DNA from: Bacteroidota bacterium
GTDB lineage: Bacteria; Bacteroidota; Bacteroidia; Bacteroidales; JACABE01
Direction of reading: 5' to 3'
Assembly: GCA_013377005.1 (NCBI GenBank)
Contig: JACABE010000019.1
Span: 1 to 40,215 of the forward strand
Length of the DNA stretch: 40,215 nt
Part shown: positions 36,001-40,215 of the stretch, in pieces
Position numbering within the stretch: the stretch's first letter is position 1
How the letters are laid out: every line of letters begins with the position of its first letter
Notes under the pieces: model-generated
Databases searched by the model: none
The model's input: only the letters and a program-made list of their open reading frames with translations
Told to the model about the DNA's origin: nothing
Program-made: the position numbers and the translations under genes

Positions 36001-36156
36001 ATATACACAATGGTTGGTAGTTTAATTTTGTCACAAGAAATTAATAAAGCAAACAATGAATTTGATTTATCAGGTCATGGCAAAGGAATATATTTCATTC
36101 AATATACTAATCCAAAATCAGGCAAATCTTGGACAGAAAAACTAATAATAAAATAG
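33040..36156 (+). CDS. large secreted protein: FN3-like repeats, DUF5689 domain and T9SS type A sorting domain
   Basis: 1038 aa. The signal peptide ends at about residue 24 (LNAQ). A lectin-like beta-sandwich (about 25-245, 'LLNEQFNYSIGDTV') follows. Next come three FN3-like repeats of about 97 residues (about 253, 352 and 450), a DUF5689-like domain (about 548-752), two more repeats (about 754 and 854) and the T9SS tail (about 953-1038). Each repeat carries 'TATCAGNVTSDGGATxxxRGICY', 'TGSFTGNLTSLT', 'LYHYRAYATNxIGTxYGADSxFTT'. The tail and DUF5689 domain are closely related to the protein at 31090. No catalytic residues are evident, so an adhesin or structural surface role is plausible. It ends at a clear terminator. 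Confidence 0.83.
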   Translation: MKKTIALFTSLIVMVLMSITLNAQVLLNEQFNYSIGDTVTSHGWNEHGNLGVNKILVTNGNLYYSHYFTPIGQSALLSSAGGQDINHTFTTQTSGSVYAAMLINVSSVSSSTTGDHFFHFLKGTTTFTGRVYIKRDATDTTLFKLGILKGSNTANIVFSPALLSVNTTHLIVLKYTIITGTTNDSVSLFINPVTTSEGSPSVTASDITSPDIDPAAIALRQPSASSAPNITIDGLRVATTWADAIGYSGIATSAVVITGATNGITSFTANCAGNVLYDGDSAVIERGICYGTSINPDTTGAKVLVAGNTGVFIANLTSLNSSTLYHYRAFAKNSAGISYGADSAFTTLALVPIVTTAGISAIATTTATIAAEVVNDGGATISEKGICYGTSISPTITGTKIIVTPAVIGLFSGNLTGLTSSTLYHVRAYATNTIGTGYGADSTFTTAINFVAPIVNTGGASSITITTATCAGNVTSDGGTTITNRGICYGNTINPDTTGTKVIATAATGAFTGNLTGLTAYSLYHYRAYATNSIGISFGGDSTFTTAMDTIYCATIADLRTKIANNSTIYKLSNQVVLTCKLTNRSQKYIQDTSAAIIIDDPNPAKITTVYNIGDGITGIKGKLENYFGLLEFHPIADPGAATSTANVVNPLIVTAANIQDTAFMKNHQSKLIKLNNVSFTDANGTLAFANGKKYRLTQNTTIDSLFYTYIYNINYITKILPSGSGNITGVVNLSLNKYYITARDSSDMAFLNAVIPTVITGSTTLITATTATCAGNVTSDGGATVSLRCICYDLTQNPTTGNYTSCTSGGTGSFSANLISLTPGTTYHYRAYATNLIGTAYGADSSFTTAILVVAPTVITGASSAITTNAATCAGNVTSDGGATLTERGICWNTTVNPITTNSKVTVSGNTGSFTGNLTSLTASTLYHYRAYAINSIGTSYGADSSFTTTTVGIKENEANKIGIYPNPSNGKFTVNVEKFNNGEIRIYTMVGSLILSQEINKANNEFDLSGHGKGIYFIQYTNPKSGKSWTEKLIIK

Positions 36157-36186
36157 TTTATTCTTCATAATTCATTAAAATAAAAA

Positions 36187-36213
36187 AGCATCAGAAAATC
36201 TGATGCTTTTTTT
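36187..36213. terminator. hairpin terminator, possibly bidirectional
   Basis: AGCATCAGA (36187-36195) pairs perfectly with TCTGATGCT (36199-36207), loop AAA, with six A before and six or more T after. It lies between the convergent T9SS gene and hslR and could serve both strands. Confidence 0.85.
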
Positions 36214-36240
36214 ATTTTTTAACCATAAAAATTTACTTTA

Positions 36241-36612
36241 TCAATCATACTTAAACTTTTCTATATCTCTGCGTTCACGTTTGGTAGGTCGTCCCACGCC
36301 TCTATCACGTTTCTCAAAATTAGTTTTTCTGGCAAGCCTTAATCTTTCTATTTCTTCGGAAGGTGTTTGATCTTCCACAAAATCAACAGCTATTTTAGCA
36401 GAAACCCTTCTGTCGAGTATATCTTTTACAAACAATATCCTTTTGAGTTGTTCTATCTGAACTTCTATTACCTCGCCTATTTTTACAATATGTGAAGCTT
36501 TGGTTTCATGTCCGTTTATTTTTACTTTACCTGCCCTGCACTCTTCTGTAGCCAGATTGCGGGTTTTAAATACACGTACACACCACAACCACTTATCAAT
36601 ACGTACTTCCAT
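36241..36612 (-). CDS. hslR: S4-domain RNA-binding protein, HslR / Hsp15-like
   Basis: 123 aa. The N-terminal S4 domain (about 1-65) opens 'MEVRIDKWLWCVRVFKTRNLATEECRAGKVKINGH', the Hsp15 signature. The C-terminus is highly basic (GVGRPTKRERRDIEKF). Hsp15 binds stalled 50S subunits carrying peptidyl-tRNA and helps recycle them. It follows der by 5 bp, so it is transcribed with that ribosome-assembly GTPase. Length is typical (about 130 aa). Confidence 0.9.
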   Translation of the reverse strand: MEVRIDKWLWCVRVFKTRNLATEECRAGKVKINGHETKASHIVKIGEVIEVQIEQLKRILFVKDILDRRVSAKIAVDFVEDQTPSEEIERLRLARKTNFEKRDRGVGRPTKRERRDIEKFKYD

Positions 36613-36617
36613 AATAC

Positions 36618-37922
36618 TTATTTCTGACGGAAATAAAGTTGAATTGGTACTCCATTAAAATCAAACAGTTCCCTCATCTTATTCTCAACATAGCGTTTAT
36701 AAGGATCTCTTACATATTGAGGTAAATTGCAAAAGAAAACAAATGAAGGATAAGCTAATGGAAGCTGTGTAATATATTTAATATTAATATGTTTGCCTTT
36801 ATATGCAGGCGGTGGGTTTTCTTTTACTAAAGGCAGGAAAATTTCATTCAACTGAGATGTAGTGATACGACGACATCTGTTTTTATAAACCTGATTTGCA
36901 GTTTCCAATACTTTGAAAATTCTTTGTTTATTAGGTACCGAAGTGAAAATTATGGGAATATCTGTAAATGGAGCTAATTTTTCCCGAATCTTTTCTTCAA
37001 ATTCTTTATGTGTATTGGTTTCCTTTTCAACCAAATCCCATTTATTTACCACAATAACAACACCTTTTCTGTTTTTTTCGGCAAGACTGAAAATATTAAT
37101 ATCCTGTGATTCCAAACCCGCAGTAGCATCTAACATCAAAACACAAACATCGCTATTTTCAATTGCCCTGATGGAACGCATTACAGAATAAAACTCTATG
37201 TTTTCAAATACCTTGCTTTTCTTACGTAAACCAGCAGTATCTACCAATAAAAAGTTGAAACCAAAACTGTTGTAAGGTGTATATACCGAGTCACGTGTAG
37301 TGCCGGCTATAGGAGTAACAATATTTCTTTCAACTCCAATAAAAGCATTGATAATTGATGATTTCCCCACATTAGGTCTGCCAACAATAGCTATTTTAGG
37401 CAAATCAGGTGATTCATCTTCAACTAATGTTTCAAATTCCTCCACAATTTTATCTAATAAATCTCCCGTTCCCATTCCATTAATAGATGAAATAGAATAT
37501 ATTTCACCCAACCCCAAAGAATAAAAATCATTAATATCAGTAATACGAGCATTATTATCCACTTTATTGGCAACTAAAAATACCTTTTTATTGGTTCGTC
37601 TAAGCATATCTGCCACGTCTTCGTCTAAAGGGTTTAAACCTTCTTTTACGTCTACCAAAAATGCAATAATATCGGCCTCTTCAGTAGCCAATACTACTTG
37701 TTTGCGAATTTCCTCTTCAAAAATATCATCGCTGCCAATTACGTAACCACCAGTATCAATTACCGAAAACTCTTTGCCATTCCACAACGATTTGCCATAA
37801 TGCCTATCACGCGTTACACCGCTTGTTGGGTCAACTATTGCGTCTCTTGTTTCGGTTAATCGGTTAAAAAGTGTTGATTTCCCTACATTGGGACGACCAA
37901 CTAATGCTAATATATTTGCCAT
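36618..37922 (-). CDS. der: ribosome biogenesis GTPase Der (EngA)
   Basis: 434 aa with two GTPase domains in tandem, the hallmark of Der. G1 motifs are '[14 protein letters not shown]' (about 8) and '[14 protein letters not shown]' (about 180). G3 motifs are 'DTGGYV' and 'DTAGLR', and G4 motifs are 'NKVD' and 'NKWD'. A C-terminal KH-like domain follows (about 350-434). Der is needed for 50S subunit maturation. It starts 3 bp after the upstream unknown gene and ends 5 bp before hslR. Confidence 0.97.
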   Translation of the reverse strand: MANILALVGRPNVGKSTLFNRLTETRDAIVDPTSGVTRDRHYGKSLWNGKEFSVIDTGGYVIGSDDIFEEEIRKQVVLATEEADIIAFLVDVKEGLNPLDEDVADMLRRTNKKVFLVANKVDNNARITDINDFYSLGLGEIYSISSINGMGTGDLLDKIVEEFETLVEDESPDLPKIAIVGRPNVGKSSIINAFIGVERNIVTPIAGTTRDSVYTPYNSFGFNFLLVDTAGLRKKSKVFENIEFYSVMRSIRAIENSDVCVLMLDATAGLESQDINIFSLAEKNRKGVVIVVNKWDLVEKETNTHKEFEEKIREKLAPFTDIPIIFTSVPNKQRIFKVLETANQVYKNRCRRITTSQLNEIFLPLVKENPPPAYKGKHINIKYITQLPLAYPSFVFFCNLPQYVRDPYKRYVENKMRELFDFNGVPIQLYFRQK

Positions 37923-37925
37923 ATT

Positions 37926-38972
37926 TTATTTCCAATAAGTATATTCAAAAGTACGATTTGAATATATATTTCTTTTTTTAAAAAACAAAAAATAAGTTAC
38001 ATCTATTAATTTCTCATTTATAGGGAGACCTTTTTCGTTATACTCCACATAATATTCAGAAAGTAATTTTGTTGTATCAAAGTATTTATTAGTTTCGTAA
38101 TGTTTAATAAATAATTTATTATTTTGATACTTTTTTTCACTTAAACGATAACTTAAATTCACATTATCATTTAAAACATTTTTAGATAAAAAAGTCTCAT
38201 GAATTATATTCCCATTTTCATAATAATCGTATTTTATTGTATCAGTATCCGTCATTTCAAATTCATCTATCTTTTTAGTATAATTATACGGTTTTCTGAA
38301 ACGATTAATTACCTCACACATTTTACTTCCTTTCTCATCATAATAATTAATAGATTCTTTAATCTCTTTTGTATTACCACCCTTTGAAAAAAATCCTATT
38401 TCTTTAAATAGTTTATTATCTTTAAAAATATAATACTTAGTATCAAAAGTATATGAATCAGCAGAATATATTAAATTATTTGAAGCGATTAAAGTATCTT
38501 GAACCAAACAATATTTTTTAACATAAGTGGAAGTATCACCTTTTATTAAATTAAACATATTAATTTCATTCTCTTCAATGTTATTTTTATTAATAATTTT
38601 AGGATTATTATCATTTTGGGAATATACTTCAATAATATTTAATTCAATACAATTTTTCTCATTTCTAATAAAATTAGTAGAATAAATAAAACTATTATCT
38701 TTTGGTATTGCAATAATTCTTGATACAAGATTATTTTTATTAAATTCAATAATAAAATCAGGATCTAATTTATTAATATAACCATATTCCTTCTGTTTAA
38801 TTTTCTTAATATTTAATAGTTTATCAAAAGGAATACTATTAGATAACATTGAATTTTTTCTTATAATTAAACTATCTTGGGAATATATTGAAGTATTCAA
38901 TAAAAGAAAAATAAATTGAATAAAAAATATCTTTAAAAAAAGTCTAATTATTTGTCTCTTTTGATAATACAT
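37926..38972 (-). CDS. unknown secreted protein, very AT-rich
   Basis: 348 aa. N-terminal 'KIFFIQFIFLLLNTSIYSQ' is a signal peptide (cleavage at about 32). The mature part is rich in Asn, Lys, Ile and Tyr. It has several segments of the type 'YYDEKGSKMCEV', 'YDYYENGNIIHETF' and 'YYVEYNEKGLPINEK', which loosely resemble the MORN-like/YwqK repeats common in Bacteroidota. It ends 'RTFEYTYWK'. I do not recognise a named family. Base composition is visibly more AT-rich than der and era, between which it sits. It is 3 bp ahead of der, so der may depend on its transcript, or the gene may have been inserted there. Confidence 0.7.
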   Translation of the reverse strand: MYYQKRQIIRLFLKIFFIQFIFLLLNTSIYSQDSLIIRKNSMLSNSIPFDKLLNIKKIKQKEYGYINKLDPDFIIEFNKNNLVSRIIAIPKDNSFIYSTNFIRNEKNCIELNIIEVYSQNDNNPKIINKNNIEENEINMFNLIKGDTSTYVKKYCLVQDTLIASNNLIYSADSYTFDTKYYIFKDNKLFKEIGFFSKGGNTKEIKESINYYDEKGSKMCEVINRFRKPYNYTKKIDEFEMTDTDTIKYDYYENGNIIHETFLSKNVLNDNVNLSYRLSEKKYQNNKLFIKHYETNKYFDTTKLLSEYYVEYNEKGLPINEKLIDVTYFLFFKKRNIYSNRTFEYTYWK

Positions 38973-39031
38973 CTCAACTTGTTTATTTTTACAAAATTAC
39001 AAAACTTATTTAATTTTATTTAAAATACTTA

Positions 39032-39067
39032 TAAGTACTTTAGGCACTTTAAGTACTCCAAGTACTT
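39032..39067. repeat. four tandem 9-bp palindromic units next to era
   Basis: TAAGTACTT, TAGGCACTT, TAAGTACTC and CAAGTACTT stand in exact 9-bp register, with a degenerate unit before them. AAGTACTT is itself a perfect palindrome. The array ends 2 bp before the era stop codon complement (39070-39072), so it lies in the 97-bp gap just downstream of era. Confidence 0.7.
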
Positions 39068-39069
39068 TT

Positions 39070-39948
39070 TCAAACCTCGTAACCGAATCTTTTCAAGAAA
39101 GTATCGTTGTTACGCCAATCTTTGTTCACTTTTACATGCAATTCTAAAAAGACTTTTTTCTGTAAAAATTCTTCCATATCTATACGGGCTTCTGTTCCAA
39201 CTTTTTTCAATGCACTGCCTTTGTGTCCAATAATGATTCCTTTTTGCGAATCGCGTTCTACAAAAATAGTAGCCGAAATTTTATCAATATTAGGTTCTTC
39301 TTTGTATGATTCTACTATAACTTCGCAAGCATAAGGAATTTCCTTTTGGTAGTTTTCAAATATTTTCTCACGTATTATTTCTGAAGCAAAAAACCGCATG
39401 GTTTTGTCGGAAATTTCATCTTTAGGAAAGTATGGAGGCGAATCGGGTAATTTATCTAAAATACTTTCAACCACCTTTTCCATATTAAATTTGAGCAAAG
39501 CCGAAACAGGAATTACTTCGGCAGTTGGAAACTTTTCTTTCCAGAATTTCATTTTCAACTCTACCGTTTCCTGATCCGAAAGATCAATTTTATTGATAAT
39601 AATAATAGTTGGTATCAATGAATCTTTAACGGTTTCAAGAATTTCCTGATTTTTAAAATCTTCGCCAATATCGGTAACCAACAAAAAAACATCAGCATCT
39701 TTTAATGCCGACATCACAAAACCCATCATTGATTCGTGTAGCTTGTAATGAGGATTCACAATACCAGGGGTATCAGAATAAACTATCTGATAATCTTCGG
39801 CATTTACAATTCCCATGATACGGTGGCGGGTGGTTTGTGCTTTTGATGTGATAATAGAAAGTTTTTCTCCCACAAAAGCATTCATAAGTGTTGATTTTCC
39901 TGCATTTGGATTACCCAAAATATTAACAAAACCCGATTTATGTGCCAT
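39070..39948 (-). CDS. era: GTPase Era
   Basis: 292 aa. The GTPase domain has G1 'GNPNAGKSTLMNAF' (about 12), G2 region 'SKAQTTRHRIMGI', G3 'DTPGIV' and G4 'NKID'. A C-terminal KH domain follows with 'GIIIGHKGSALKKVGTEAR'. Era binds 16S rRNA near its 3' end during 30S assembly. The ATG at 39948 (MAHKSGFVNI) is chosen because Era proteins begin a few residues before the first strand and about 292-300 aa is normal. A start at 39972 would run into the tRNA terminator hairpin. Confidence 0.96.
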   Translation of the reverse strand: MAHKSGFVNILGNPNAGKSTLMNAFVGEKLSIITSKAQTTRHRIMGIVNAEDYQIVYSDTPGIVNPHYKLHESMMGFVMSALKDADVFLLVTDIGEDFKNQEILETVKDSLIPTIIIINKIDLSDQETVELKMKFWKEKFPTAEVIPVSALLKFNMEKVVESILDKLPDSPPYFPKDEISDKTMRFFASEIIREKIFENYQKEIPYACEVIVESYKEEPNIDKISATIFVERDSQKGIIIGHKGSALKKVGTEARIDMEEFLQKKVFLELHVKVNKDWRNNDTFLKRFGYEV

Positions 39949-39970
39949 TTTTACAATTATTGAATAATAC

Positions 39971-39999
39971 AAAAAAAGGTCAGCTTTTGACTGACCTTT
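39971..39999 (-). terminator. terminator of the initiator tRNA transcript
   Basis: Read on the minus strand, AAAGGTCAG pairs with CTGACCTTT (9 bp, 7-nt loop), followed by four more T. It lies directly after the tRNA 3' end and upstream of era. Confidence 0.8.
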
Positions 40000-40000
40000 G

Positions 40001-40072
<72 letters not shown>

Positions 40073-40120
40073 ATATATCTTTAGTTTATGAACAATCTCT
40101 TTATTCTAAATTTGAGAGTG

Positions 40121-40153
40121 CAAAGATACTATTATTTTTTCACTTTAAACAAA
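40121..40153 (-). promoter_or_regulatory. tRNA-fMet promoter (TTTG - 21 nt - TATCTTTG)
   Basis: On the minus strand TTTG (40150-40153) and TATCTTTG (40121-40128) are separated by 21 nt. This is a close match to the Bacteroidota promoter, with a leader of about 43 nt before the tRNA. Confidence 0.7.
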
Positions 40154-40215
40154 TAATAAAATTTATTTTCTTTTATTTATAGGTATTTACACAATATTAC
40201 TAATATATATTATTG

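Noticed and set aside
36618-39948. Frameshifted or broken gene between der and era
   Set aside because: The 348-aa frame is intact with a start, signal peptide and stop; its odd composition alone is not evidence of decay.

Overview
The window comes from the chromosome of a low-GC member of the Bacteroidota, probably class Bacteroidia. Four things support this. Secreted proteins carry type IX secretion system (T9SS) C-terminal sorting domains: three of type A (genes starting at 10969, 31090 and 33040) and one of type B/CHU_C (16634). Promoters match the Bacteroidota pattern TTTG - about 20 nt - TAnnTTTG. The cbb3 oxidase has fused CcoN and CcoO subunits. DUF5689, DUF6427-like and SUMF1-type genes are also present. 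A cbb3 oxidase suggests respiration at low oxygen.

Layout. 1-2.5 kb: a secreted SUMF1-domain protein (minus) and the tRNA methylthiotransferase MtaB (plus). 2.7-10.9 kb: a complete cbb3 oxidase operon in the order ccoS-ccoNO-ccoQ-ccoP-ccoG-ccoH-TauE/SafE-like-ccoI. It holds the structural subunits and the copper-handling assembly proteins; ccoS (56 aa) is easily missed. 11-13 kb: a T9SS-secreted beta-propeller. 13.2-16.2 kb: a cyclic 2,3-diphosphoglycerate synthase-family P-loop protein with a Cys-rich tail, a strong terminator, then pyrB-pyrI. 16.2-19.4 kb: a repeat-rich accessory stretch with five 43-bp tandem units, two exact 44-bp repeats that each contain a promoter-like element, and an inverted pair of hairpin repeats. 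These surround a T9SS type B protein and two tandem outer-membrane barrel paralogues.

19.4-28.8 kb (minus): LTA-synthase-like sulfatase, purC, nitroreductase, AlkD-like protein, a DUF6427-like membrane protein, an AddA/RecB-like helicase-nuclease and a DUF3147 protein. 28.8-30.9 kb: dnaK, behind a sigma-54-like promoter with an upstream palindrome. 31-36.2 kb: two paralogous secreted multidomain proteins (DUF5689 plus T9SS tail). 36.2-40.2 kb (minus): hslR, der, an AT-rich unknown secreted protein, era, and an initiator tRNA with its own promoter and terminator.

Most genes are core housekeeping. The observations most worth a second look are regulatory or repeat-based: the candidate RpoN control of dnaK, the promoter-carrying 44-bp repeat, the 43-bp tandem array, the hairpin pair, and short arrays that end at stop codons. 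The cDPGS-family protein and the TauE/SafE-like protein inside the cco operon are the most interesting proteins. I found no convincing new defence system, CRISPR array, prophage or IS element.
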